Shown: piece by piece, positions 34,888 to 43,122 of the stretch
Numbering within the stretch: position 1 is the stretch's first letter
Layout: each line of letters starts with the position of its first letter
Assembly: GCF_004834005.1 (NCBI RefSeq)
Contig: NZ_STFF01000001.1
Span: forward strand, 1,487,347-1,551,346
Source of the DNA: Niastella caeni
GTDB taxonomy: Bacteria; Bacteroidota; Bacteroidia; Chitinophagales; Chitinophagaceae
DNA length: 64,000 nt
Direction of reading: 5' to 3'
Translations under genes and position numbers: made by a program
Notes under the pieces: generated by a model
Database searches by the model: none
What the model was told of the DNA's origin: nothing
The model's input: the letters and a program-made list of their open reading frames with translations, nothing else

Positions 34888-35589
34888 TTATAAATCTCCC
34901 AATTGCGGGCGCAGAATAATTTCCTCTACGCAGGCCTGGGCTGATAATTGTGAAGCAGAATAAATCATTTGGGCTATATCATTAGCCTGCATAATACGTT
35001 TGGGGTCAACGCCGCTGCCCTCCCAGGAGTCGGTGTAGGCAGCACCAGGATAAACAGCAGTGACTTTAATACCATGAGGTTTCATTTCCTCCCGCAGGTT
35101 GGTTGAAAAACCGGCTAAAGCATATTTGCTAATGCTGTAGGCGCCGCCGTTCGGGTACGCCTTTAACGAAGCAATGGAACACATATTGAAGATGTGGCCG
35201 CTCTTCTGGGCTATCATGTGATTGATGACTGAGCGGGTTACATGGTAAGCGCTATACAAATTTACCGCCATCATATGCTCCAGGTTGCCATCGGGTTCGT
35301 TGTATACACTTCCCGGGTCAAATAAGCCGGCATTGTTTATCAACACATCAATAGTCACCTTCAAACCAAGTGCCCATTTTCCAAATGCCTGCGCTTCTTC
35401 TTTCACAGAAAGATCAAAAGCTTTCGCTTTAACCGTGATGCCGGGATAAACAGTCATTATTTCCTGCATTGCATTGTACAAAGCCACTTCATTACGGGAA
35501 GTCAAAATAAGATCATGGCCGTTCTGTGCAAATAAATGGGCAATTGCTTTACCCAATCCTCGCGATGCGCCGGTGATTACAACATTCAT
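34888..35589 (-). CDS. Short-chain dehydrogenase/reductase (classical SDR)
   Basis: The 233-residue classical SDR starts with VVITGASRGLGKAIA, the glycine-rich NAD(P) motif. It continues with LINNAGLFDPG and the catalytic YSISKYALAG containing Tyr and Lys, with Ser in MCSIASLK. The family reduces or oxidises carbonyl or alcohol groups on very diverse substrates, so no specific reaction is assigned. The gene ends just before a repeat and batD, and diverges from the YjjG-like gene. Confidence 0.88.
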   Translation of the reverse strand: MNVVITGASRGLGKAIAHLFAQNGHDLILTSRNEVALYNAMQEIMTVYPGITVKAKAFDLSVKEEAQAFGKWALGLKVTIDVLINNAGLFDPGSVYNEPDGNLEHMMAVNLYSAYHVTRSVINHMIAQKSGHIFNMCSIASLKAYPNGGAYSISKYALAGFSTNLREEMKPHGIKVTAVYPGAAYTDSWEGSGVDPKRIMQANDIAQMIYSASQLSAQACVEEIILRPQLGDL

Positions 35590-35718
35590 AATTGCTAAAT
35601 TAATTACAAAACGGGTCAGGGCAAAGCATTATTAGCTGGTTTACAAAGTATACGAAAATCGCTTTCCTGCACTCCCTGCTGGTTTCAGGAGGTAATGCCT
35701 TATTTCGTAACTTGCGGA

Positions 35719-36414
35719 ATGAAGTACCAGCATATCTTTTTTGACCTCGATCATACATTATGGGATTTCGAAACCAATAGCCGCCAAACACTCGAAGAAC
35801 TGTTTCATTCCTACAATTTACAAGCAAGGGGCGTTCACGATTTTGATTTATTTTACAAAAACTACATGGTGCACAATGAAAAGTTGTGGGACCGTTTCAG
35901 GAAAAGTTTTATCAAAATAGATGATTTGCGCTGGAAACGTATGTGGCTTACCCTGCTTGATTTTAAAATAGGAGATCAGACGCTGGCCCTCGATATGGCT
36001 AAGCGCTTCCTTGATCTATTACCATCCCGCAAAACTTTATTTCCATATACAGTTGAAATACTTACCTATCTCACCAATAAAGGGTACCGCCTTCATTTGA
36101 TCACTAACGGGTTCGAACAGGTACAACACAGTAAATTAAAGTATGCCGGTATCGATAGCTATTTTATAGAAGTGATCACTTCTGAAGGCAGCAGTTATAT
36201 AAAGCCTAATAAAGAGATCTTTGATTATGCATTTCAAAAAACAAAAGCGTTGCCGGCAGAAAGTATTATGATCGGTGATAATATTGAAGTGGATATTCAG
36301 GGAGCCATCAATGCCGGAATTGACCAGGTATATGTGAACCACCTCAATATAGATCCTGTGGTACAACCTACCTATACGGTGTATTCATTGAAAGAACTGG
36401 AGAATATATTTTAA
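35719..36414 (+). CDS. yjjG: HAD hydrolase, YjjG-type noncanonical pyrimidine nucleotidase
   Basis: The 231-residue HAD phosphatase shows motif I DLDHTLWDFE (D9, D11), motif II LITNG, a motif III Lys in SYIKPN and motif IV GDNIEVDIQGA. The helical cap between motifs I and II (about 18-90) fits the YjjG subfamily. YjjG-type enzymes dephosphorylate UMP, dTMP and damaged pyrimidine nucleotides. The ATG at 35719 (MKYQHIFFDLD) is preferred to a TTG-type start 24 bases earlier, because the HAD motif normally lies within the first ten residues. Confidence 0.85.
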   Translation: MKYQHIFFDLDHTLWDFETNSRQTLEELFHSYNLQARGVHDFDLFYKNYMVHNEKLWDRFRKSFIKIDDLRWKRMWLTLLDFKIGDQTLALDMAKRFLDLLPSRKTLFPYTVEILTYLTNKGYRLHLITNGFEQVQHSKLKYAGIDSYFIEVITSEGSSYIKPNKEIFDYAFQKTKALPAESIMIGDNIEVDIQGAINAGIDQVYVNHLNIDPVVQPTYTVYSLKELENIF

Positions 36415-36419
36415 ATGAT

Positions 36420-36461
36420 AAAGGGTGAACCCTCAGCTGGCTGGCAGATGGCTCACCCTTT
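36420..36461. terminator. Bidirectional intrinsic terminator
   Basis: aaagggtga pairs with tcacccttt across a loop that itself contains ccctcagctggc. A and T runs flank both sides. It separates the convergent yjjG and psd genes. Confidence 0.75.
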
Positions 36462-36487
36462 ACTTTATAAAAATCTTTGCGCCGTTT

Positions 36488-37147
36488 TTACGGTAAAGTG
36501 GCAATTACAGATACGCCGCCTTTCACCACTTCATTGAATTTCACATTCACTTTAGCATTCAGTGGCAATAATAAGTCGACCCGGCTACCGAATTTAATAA
36601 ATCCCATTTCTGCGCATTGCTCTACTTTTTGACCAACGCTCAGGTAGTTTACAATTCTTTTTGCTAAGGCGCCGGCTATTTGTTTTACCAGTATTTCACC
36701 TTTCGGGTGACGGATCACCACGGAATGACGTTCATTCTCGGTTGATGATTTAGGATGCCAGGCCACCAGGTATTTCCCTTTATGGTATTGGTTATACACT
36801 ACTTCACCGGTAACCGGTGTTCGGTTCTGGTGCACATTCGCCGGACTCATAAATATGGAAACCTGCAATCTTTTATCTTTAAAATATTCTTCGTCATACA
36901 CTTCTTCAATAACTACCACTTTGCCATCGGCAGGTGCAATTACCAGGTTACTACCCAGCATAAGCTGCCGCCGCGGAACCCGGAAGAATGAAATAATAAA
37001 CAACAGTAAACCCAGGGTTAATATAAATATCAGCCAGCTTAACCAGGCTAAATGAAAACTGATAAAATAGAATGATGCCAGGTTAATAACAGCAAACAGT
37101 ATAGCTGTGATCAATATACTCTTATATCCTTCTTTATGAATGGTCAT
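36488..37147 (-). CDS. psd: Phosphatidylserine decarboxylase, short single-domain type
   Basis: The 219-residue proenzyme has N-terminal membrane helices (10-30 and 34-55), then the decarboxylase domain: VIAPADGKVV, FMSPANVHQNR, and the self-cleavage site FGSR with G187-S188, where Ser becomes the pyruvoyl group. It converts phosphatidylserine to phosphatidylethanolamine at the membrane. The GS variant and small size match the Bacteroidota form. It is the last gene of a minus-strand run CPBP-cdsA-lipoprotein-psd, which links CDP-diacylglycerol supply with PE synthesis; pssA is not in the window. Confidence 0.95.
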   Translation of the reverse strand: MTIHKEGYKSILITAILFAVINLASFYFISFHLAWLSWLIFILTLGLLLFIISFFRVPRRQLMLGSNLVIAPADGKVVVIEEVYDEEYFKDKRLQVSIFMSPANVHQNRTPVTGEVVYNQYHKGKYLVAWHPKSSTENERHSVVIRHPKGEILVKQIAGALAKRIVNYLSVGQKVEQCAEMGFIKFGSRVDLLLPLNAKVNVKFNEVVKGGVSVIATLP

Positions 37148-37200
37148 TTAAAAATTTTAGGGGTTAAAATTACAAAATAGTATCGCACCATGGCATTTCT

Positions 37201-37836
37201 TTATTTGGCCGTCTTGGCAACGCCAAATTTATTCCATTGTCTGTTGGCAAATTCCAGGAAAGCATCAGGCGCTTCTTCAAACTTTTTCTCAACCTGTTTA
37301 TCGCCACCCTGCTTTTCGTTCCCTTTTACTACTGTGGTAGTTCCTTTTATCAGGTACAGGTCCTTCCCTTCATAAAATACCAGTTTCTTTTCTTCGGGTC
37401 CCCAAGCAGATCTGCATCCCTTGGCAAAAGCAAACCCAACTTCGGCAATACCATCCCCGTCAAGATCAGTTATAGTAAGTGAATTACTGAAAAAATCGCA
37501 CCGCACCTCAAAAGCGCATTCTTCAACTACCTCATTTATTTTCCAGACTTCCTTGTATGTACTGTCTGCTGTTTTTATAAAATGATACGCAAATAATTTC
37601 GCCCCCCGGGTTGCATCGTAAACACTTGACCAGTAAACGCCAGTTTCTGTAAGTATCACTATATTTTCACCTCTGCTATCTTTCCATCTTTTGCCATCTT
37701 TTATCTGGCCTTTGTATAATTTTTTGTTGATCATGCCGGGCTTGAATTCCAGCAAGGGTACCGGGGTTTCTCCGGGTGCGGCGGTACAGCTTAATAAAGC
37801 AGTAAAAAGGATAATGATCAATAATTGGTATTTCAT
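37201..37836 (-). CDS. Lipoprotein between cdsA and psd, conserved-looking
   Basis: The 211-residue product has a lipobox ALLSC at C17. The mature part contains ITDLDGDGIAEVGF, an Asp/Gly-rich calcium-type loop, and GCRSAWGPEEKKLVFYEG. I associate this pattern with a widespread Bacteroidota lipoprotein family found next to cdsA and psd, but cannot confirm it without a search. Its ATG overlaps the cdsA stop as ATGA, so translation is probably coupled to cdsA. This suggests a role in the envelope lipid pathway. Function unknown. Confidence 0.75.
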   Translation of the reverse strand: MKYQLLIIILFTALLSCTAAPGETPVPLLEFKPGMINKKLYKGQIKDGKRWKDSRGENIVILTETGVYWSSVYDATRGAKLFAYHFIKTADSTYKEVWKINEVVEECAFEVRCDFFSNSLTITDLDGDGIAEVGFAFAKGCRSAWGPEEKKLVFYEGKDLYLIKGTTTVVKGNEKQGGDKQVEKKFEEAPDAFLEFANRQWNKFGVAKTAK

Positions 37837-38729
37837 TTTAGAGCCAATTGAATATATAACCAAACAAATGGAATTGCTAACAGTAAAGAATCAAATCTGT
37901 CTAAAAAACCACCATGGCCTGGCATAATATGTCCACTGTCTTTTACATTGGCAACGCGTTTTAATTTGCTTTCCACCAGGTCACCAGCGGTTCCTACAAC
38001 AGCAGCAATAGCAGCAATTACAACCCAATGTATAACATGATACCCATTGGCGGGTACGGTAAAGTAACCTAATAACGCTATTACCGCAATACACAGTATG
38101 GCACCTCCTACTGTTCCTTCCCAGGTTTTTTTGGGTGAGATCTTTGAAAACGGGGTTTTTCCTATCAATGATCCAACAATGTACGCCATGGTATCATTGA
38201 TCCAGATGGAAAAGATCAATCCGCAGGGAATCACTTTTCCCCAGCTATCCGGTGTTAAAAAATCAACATTCCTGCTGGGTGGTATAAAGGAATTACGCAG
38301 GTCCATCATCAAGCCCCAGGCTAATGAAATATACAGTAACCCAATTGCAGAATATCCAATGTTCTTAGGCATTATTTCCTTCGCAAATAACAATTCAATG
38401 ATTGGTAGAATGAATATAAATAACAACCCAAGCCACCAACCAATTTCATGTAACCGCATTCCAAAGATCACAAACTGGTCATTGGTGAAATACAACATGA
38501 TGCACCAGCCAGCCAATTTCACGCCATATTTATGAAAAGGGGTAATGGTAGTATAATCGTGGTCAATTAATCCAACCAGCTTCTGGTATTCTGTCCAGCA
38601 GCCGAAATGAATAATACTGAATAATATAAAAAAACTCCAGTGGTTCCATAGCAGGCCGGCAAGCATCACTACTACAAATACCACCGCGGTAAGCGATCTT
38701 GTTTTTAATGTTTTTACGTGAAGCGCCAT
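37833..38729 (-). CDS. cdsA: Phosphatidate cytidylyltransferase
   Basis: The 298-residue polytopic protein has about eight hydrophobic helices. The CdsA signature near the C-terminus is intact: SKISPKKTWEGTVGG, then GTAGDLVESKLKR and VKDSGHIMPGHGGFLDRFDS. It makes CDP-diacylglycerol from phosphatidate and CTP for phospholipid synthesis. The start MALHVKTLKTR at 38729 is preferred to one 12 bases upstream. It begins 17 bases after the CPBP protease gene and ends in a 4-base overlap with the lipoprotein gene. Confidence 0.95.
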   Translation of the reverse strand: MALHVKTLKTRSLTAVVFVVVMLAGLLWNHWSFFILFSIIHFGCWTEYQKLVGLIDHDYTTITPFHKYGVKLAGWCIMLYFTNDQFVIFGMRLHEIGWWLGLLFIFILPIIELLFAKEIMPKNIGYSAIGLLYISLAWGLMMDLRNSFIPPSRNVDFLTPDSWGKVIPCGLIFSIWINDTMAYIVGSLIGKTPFSKISPKKTWEGTVGGAILCIAVIALLGYFTVPANGYHVIHWVVIAAIAAVVGTAGDLVESKLKRVANVKDSGHIMPGHGGFLDRFDSLLLAIPFVWLYIQLALK

Positions 38730-38746
38730 AGGCAGTCGCAAATATT

Positions 38747-39667
38747 TTATGCCATAAATTGATTGGTTGGTGTCAACTCATCTGTATTGTACACCTTGGA
38801 AAAGGTAATTGTAGATTGCTTTTGAAAGTACCACAGTATAGCCCAGACAACAATACCACAAACAAGGGCAACTAATACCGGCGTTTCAGGATTTTTATCA
38901 ATATACTTCGGAACATAAGAGGCAATCATCACCTGCGCTGCATTATTTACAAAATGAGCTATTATGCTCGTCCAAATACTGCCACTAAACCAGTAAAAAG
39001 CGCCCAAAACAATACCTAAAAACATCCGCGGCAAAAATCCCAGGAATTGCATGTGTAACGATGAAAATAAAACGGCTGTTATAACAATTCCGGCCCAGGG
39101 GTTACGGGCTATTTGAATAATTATTCTTTGTAAAACGCTTCTAAAGAACAGCTCTTCACATATAGCCGGCAACAAGGCTATAATAAACACATTAATAACA
39201 ATATCCAGGGTACTTCTTATTTTAAGAAAAGCCGCCATTTGCAGGGAAGATTGCTCTTCCATTTTTATTAGCTGGTCTGGCAAGGGTATTTTTTGATTGA
39301 GGTCACCCAACCAGAAAACAAAAGGCAGGGCAAGCAAAATACCTACTACGGCCAACACGTACATATTCGCTTTTTCTGCATTCCTGAAACCCAAAAAATA
39401 ACGATAGTTCCCTGTAAACGTAAATCGTGCAAATATGTAAACCGGTAATACGAACAGCAGAACAGAGGAGAGCGCCTGTACTATTTTGAATACGGCAATT
39501 ACTTGATTGTTATTCCAGTCAACTTTTTCAATATGCTCAACATCAATCCCGCTGGATTTGTAAACAATTATAGAAAATACCCCTGTGAAAATGTACAACA
39601 AACAAAAGAGCCCAAGGAACAACCCCATCTGTCGCAAGGGTGATTTTAAACGTAAATGACCTCTCAT
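38747..39667 (-). CDS. CPBP family intramembrane glutamic endopeptidase (CAAX/Abi type)
   Basis: The 306-residue polytopic membrane protein has about eight helices. Family motifs are ICEELFFRSVLQ (E171, E172, R176), a second motif SSLHMQFLGFLPRMFLG, and AHFVNNA near the C-terminus. These residues form the glutamic protease site of Rce1-like enzymes. Bacterial members act in bacteriocin immunity, signal processing or unknown roles. Leading the cdsA-lipoprotein-psd run, it may be a membrane-quality or lipid-linked protease; this is inference. Confidence 0.88.
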   Translation of the reverse strand: MRGHLRLKSPLRQMGLFLGLFCLLYIFTGVFSIIVYKSSGIDVEHIEKVDWNNNQVIAVFKIVQALSSVLLFVLPVYIFARFTFTGNYRYFLGFRNAEKANMYVLAVVGILLALPFVFWLGDLNQKIPLPDQLIKMEEQSSLQMAAFLKIRSTLDIVINVFIIALLPAICEELFFRSVLQRIIIQIARNPWAGIVITAVLFSSLHMQFLGFLPRMFLGIVLGAFYWFSGSIWTSIIAHFVNNAAQVMIASYVPKYIDKNPETPVLVALVCGIVVWAILWYFQKQSTITFSKVYNTDELTPTNQFMA

Positions 39668-39694
39668 AGGCTGGTATAAACAAAGATTAGTGTG

Positions 39695-39702
39695 TAAATT
39701 TG
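39695..39702 (+). promoter_or_regulatory. Bacteroidota -7 box upstream of dusB
   Basis: TAAATTTG is an exact TAnnTTTG match in the divergent gap before dusB. It would leave a leader of roughly 105 bases to the chosen ATG. The -33 element is weak. Confidence 0.4.
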
Positions 39703-39812
39703 CTGCCTCGCAAATCCTTGTAAAGGGTGCAAGATAAGGAGTTGTGATTGGCTTTCAAATTATAATGTAATTGGGTCAAACACAGCACTTTCTATTAATA
39801 ACAACAAAGAAA

Positions 39813-40853
39813 ATGGTACAAATCGCTAACATATTGCTCCCTGATTTTCCGTTGCTTCTGGCACCTATGGAGGATGTAAGCGACCCGCCATTCCGTTTTG
39901 TATGCAAGCAAAACGGGGCCGACCTGATGTACAGCGAATTCATTTCGAGTGAAGGACTTATTCGGGATGCTATCAAAAGCAGACAAAAGCTCGACTTTAC
40001 CGAATTTGAACGTCCTTTTGGAATTCAAATATTTGGGGGCGATGAAGAAGCTATGGCCCTGAGCGCTAAGATCGTAGATACGGTTCAGCCCGATCTGGTG
40101 GATATTAATTTTGGCTGCCCTGTTAAAAAAGTGGTTAGCAAAGGAGCTGGCGCAGCCGTTCTAAAGGATGTTGATGCCATGGTACGGCTTACCGCGGCAG
40201 TTGTAAAATCAACCTCGTTACCGGTAACCGTTAAAACCCGGTTAGGCTGGGACGACAGCAGTAAAAATATTGAGGAAGTGGCTGAGCGCTTGCAGGATGT
40301 TGGCATTAAAGCCCTTACCATTCATGGTCGCACCCGGGCTCAGTTGTATAAAGGAGAAGCTGATTGGTCGTTAATTGCCGCTGTAAAAAACAATCCCCGC
40401 ATTCATATACCCATCTTTGGAAATGGCGATATTGATACGCCGCAAAAAGCGCTAGATTATAAAAACCGGTATGGCGTAGATGGTGTAATGATTGGCCGGG
40501 CTGCGATCGGTTACCCCTGGATTTTCAGAGAAATCAAGCATTATTTACAAACTGGCAATATGCTGCCGCTTCCATCGGTGGAAGAACGCGTAGAAATTTG
40601 CCGTACCCATGCCCATAAATCGGTTGAATGGAAAGGTGAAGTTTTAGGCATTCTCGAAATGCGCCGCCATTACTCCAATTATCTCAAAGGGCTACCTCAT
40701 GTTAAAGAATACCGTACCCGGCTGGTAACGGTAAAATCATTACCGGAAGTAGATGGAATATTGAATGAGATCAAAGAAAAGTTTACCGGCATCGTATTGG
40801 AAAGACAGGTTATACCATTATCGGAAGACCAATTACCAGCCTGTGCGTGCTAA
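39813..40853 (+). CDS. dusB: tRNA-dihydrouridine synthase DusB
   Basis: The 346-residue flavoprotein shows LLAPMEDVSDPPFR at the N-terminus, the catalytic Cys C102 in DINFGCPVKKVV, KTRLGWDDSS, IHGRTRAQLYKGEADW and FGNGDIDTP, with GVMIGRAAIGYPWIF at the phosphate site. It reduces specific uridines in tRNA using FMN and NADPH. The ATG at 39813 was chosen over a TTG 42 bases earlier because the product then starts with family-like MVQIANILLPDFP. The gene is followed by an M28 peptidase gene 27 bases downstream. Confidence 0.95.
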   Translation: MVQIANILLPDFPLLLAPMEDVSDPPFRFVCKQNGADLMYSEFISSEGLIRDAIKSRQKLDFTEFERPFGIQIFGGDEEAMALSAKIVDTVQPDLVDINFGCPVKKVVSKGAGAAVLKDVDAMVRLTAAVVKSTSLPVTVKTRLGWDDSSKNIEEVAERLQDVGIKALTIHGRTRAQLYKGEADWSLIAAVKNNPRIHIPIFGNGDIDTPQKALDYKNRYGVDGVMIGRAAIGYPWIFREIKHYLQTGNMLPLPSVEERVEICRTHAHKSVEWKGEVLGILEMRRHYSNYLKGLPHVKEYRTRLVTVKSLPEVDGILNEIKEKFTGIVLERQVIPLSEDQLPACAC

Positions 40854-40880
40854 GCAGCTGCATTTTTAATTTCTCCATAT

Positions 40881-41861
40881 ATGATAACCCTTTTCACTTC
40901 CTGTGCAAAAAAAATAACCAGGGCGGCGATTGCTGGGCTGGCTTTTGCTTCTGTTACCATAATCATTACTGGTTGCCCCCCTAATAAAGAAAATAAGAAG
41001 AATACCGGCACAACCAACTTACTCATCAATATTGATAGTACTACTTTAATTCATCACTTTGCTTATTTATCATCTGCTGCCCTGGAAGGAAGGGAAACGG
41101 CCACACCTGGCAATCAGTTGGCCCGTGAATACATTGTAAAGGTGTTTGACTCCCTGCGATTAGCCAAGGCAGGTGATTCGTTTTTACAGCCTTTTCCATA
41201 TGGCACCAACAACCAGCAAGGAACCAATATTATTGGCGTTATCAAAGGGTACCAGTATGAAAAAAACTACCTTGCTATTACAGCACATTACGATCACCTC
41301 GGTAAGCGCAATGGAGATATTTATTACGGGGCAGATGATAATGCTTCCGGTACAGCTGCCCTGCTGGCAATGGCACAATATTTCAAACAACACCCACCCA
41401 AGCACTCGTTGCTTTTTGTAGCTTTTGATGCAGAGGAAAAAGGGTTGGTAGGTTCAAAGTATTTCGTTGCAAATTGTCCCATTCCGTTAAGGTCTATTAT
41501 GTTAAATGTGAACATGGATATGATAAGCCGCAATGATAGCAATGAAATTTTTGCCACTGGCATTTATCATTACCCCTTTTTAAAGAAATATGTAGATAGT
41601 ATTCAGCCATTCACCCCCGTACATATACGATTTGGGCACGATGGGGAGAAAGCTGGTTCCCATGACTGGACCAATCAATCGGACCATTTTCCATTCCACC
41701 AAAATAGTATCCCATACCTGTACTTCGGGGTAGAAGACCACGCAGATTATCATCGCCCGGGAGATACTTATGACAAGGTGAATAAAAGCTTTTATTACCA
41801 GGTATGTACTATGATCACCGCGGTAGCCTCAGTGATAGATCATCCTGATGTTGTGCAGTAA
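40881..41861 (+). CDS. M28 family zinc aminopeptidase, lipoprotein
   Basis: The 326-residue protein has a signal ending in ITGC (C32), so it is probably a lipoprotein. Zinc ligands and catalytic acids of M28 enzymes are visible: H136 (AHYDHLG), D152 (GADDNASGT), E185-E186 (DAEEKG), D213 (NMDMIS) and a C-terminal His in the VEDHADYHRPGDT stretch. It removes N-terminal residues from peptides at the cell envelope. It is close behind dusB and may share its transcript, though the functions are unrelated. Confidence 0.92.
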   Translation: MITLFTSCAKKITRAAIAGLAFASVTIIITGCPPNKENKKNTGTTNLLINIDSTTLIHHFAYLSSAALEGRETATPGNQLAREYIVKVFDSLRLAKAGDSFLQPFPYGTNNQQGTNIIGVIKGYQYEKNYLAITAHYDHLGKRNGDIYYGADDNASGTAALLAMAQYFKQHPPKHSLLFVAFDAEEKGLVGSKYFVANCPIPLRSIMLNVNMDMISRNDSNEIFATGIYHYPFLKKYVDSIQPFTPVHIRFGHDGEKAGSHDWTNQSDHFPFHQNSIPYLYFGVEDHADYHRPGDTYDKVNKSFYYQVCTMITAVASVIDHPDVVQ

Positions 41862-41957
41862 GCAGTGTAATTTTTTGTCCTTTCATGCGACTAACCAGGT
41901 AGCAAGGATTATTCATTGGTCTTTCTTTCTTAACTTAAGATTAAAATACACTTCACC

Positions 41958-42371
41958 ATGACTACACGCGAACAAAATGTACGCACCTGGGCAATGCTTT
42001 GTCATTTATCTGCCTTAGCCGGTTTATTTTTTAGCTTAGGAAGTGTTATTGGACCGTTGTTGGTTTGGCAAATAAAAAAGAATGAATTACCCGAAATCGA
42101 TCCACACGGAAAAGAAGCCTTGAATTTTCAGCTAACAATTTTACTCCTAAATATTGTGGCAGGAATTTTTTTTATCGGCTTCCTCGGTGCTGCATTTGGT
42201 GTGAGTCGCTTTTGGACAAGTCCATTTTCCTTGTTTAGCGGAGGTTTTGGAATAGTATCAATTTTAGTTATCATCAACTTGGTTGCTTGGATACTTGCCG
42301 TAATAGCTGGATTAAAGGCTAATAACGGTGAGTCTTATAAATATCCGTTTTCGATTAAGTTTATTAAATAA
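41958..42371 (+). CDS. DUF4870 (Tic20-like) small membrane protein
   Basis: The 137-residue protein has the DUF4870 pattern: an N-terminal RTWAMLCHLSALAGL, the conserved PLLVWQIKKNELPEIDPHGKEA region, split here as PLLVWQIKKNE and DPHGKEALNFQ, then two helices and the C-terminal NGESYKYPFSIKFIK. About three to four membrane helices are seen. The function of the family is unknown. It ends 18 bases from the convergent glutathione peroxidase gene. Confidence 0.9.
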   Translation: MTTREQNVRTWAMLCHLSALAGLFFSLGSVIGPLLVWQIKKNELPEIDPHGKEALNFQLTILLLNIVAGIFFIGFLGAAFGVSRFWTSPFSLFSGGFGIVSILVIINLVAWILAVIAGLKANNGESYKYPFSIKFIK

Positions 42372-42389
42372 AGGGCAGGCGTCATCTCG

Positions 42390-42983
42390 CTACTGCCTTT
42401 CTATTGCCTTCACCACCACCTCACTCAGCGGCGAAACAGAAGGATCAAAATAATGAGTAAGTACGCCCTGCTCATTAAGCAGGTATTTTGAAAAATTCCA
42501 GGAAGGAGGCTGCTCATTCCATCCATTTTTCGATTTATCTGTCAGCCATTTAAAGATGTTATTCTGATCGCCAGATTTAATAACCACGCTTTTTTTCGCC
42601 AGCGGAAATGTAACGCCAAAATTTACTTTGCAAAACTGGGCAATGTCACTATCGCTTCCTTTTTCCTGTTCCTTGAAATCATTGGCTGGGAATGCAATAA
42701 TCTCCAACTGATTGTTAAACTGCTGATATAACTTTTGCAGATCTTCATACTGATTGGTATACCCGCAATCGCTGGCCGTATTCACCAGCAACAATTTTTT
42801 TCCTTTAAACGTTTGCAGCGGCAATGTATTTCCATTATTTAAAGGAATACTAAGTTCGTAAATAGGATGAATAGGCCGCACATTTTTAGCATTCGATACT
42901 ACTTTCGTGTTCTTACCCATTAGTTTCGTAAACAATATCCACAGAGGATAAACTACCTTAAGTATTCTTTGCCTGCCTGTCAT
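42390..42983 (-). CDS. Glutathione peroxidase-like thiol peroxidase
   Basis: This 197-residue protein has the GPx fold with the peroxidatic Cys C73 in NTASDCGYTNQYEDL, Q106 in FPANDFKEQEKG and the WNF triad residue in PPSWNFSKYLL. A hydrophobic N-terminal stretch (residues 9-22) suggests a membrane anchor or signal, longer than in cytosolic GPx. It probably reduces peroxides with thioredoxin as the donor, since Cys-type bacterial GPx rarely use glutathione. Monocistronic. Confidence 0.9.
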   Translation of the reverse strand: MTGRQRILKVVYPLWILFTKLMGKNTKVVSNAKNVRPIHPIYELSIPLNNGNTLPLQTFKGKKLLLVNTASDCGYTNQYEDLQKLYQQFNNQLEIIAFPANDFKEQEKGSDSDIAQFCKVNFGVTFPLAKKSVVIKSGDQNNIFKWLTDKSKNGWNEQPPSWNFSKYLLNEQGVLTHYFDPSVSPLSEVVVKAIERQ

Positions 42984-43122
42984 AACTTTATTTTTTTAGT
43001 TGATCTTACGATCAAAATTACGTCAAATGCGACAGACATATAGCGCTTAAGCAAGCATATAGGTACCCAAAGCAATTAGTAAAGGAGATGCAAATGCTTA
43101 CCTGCATGTAACACTCAATCTT

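Noticed and set aside
36105..36125. A gggttcgaac motif like a tRNA T-arm
   Set aside because: It lies inside the yjjG coding sequence and no acceptor or anticodon stems surround it.
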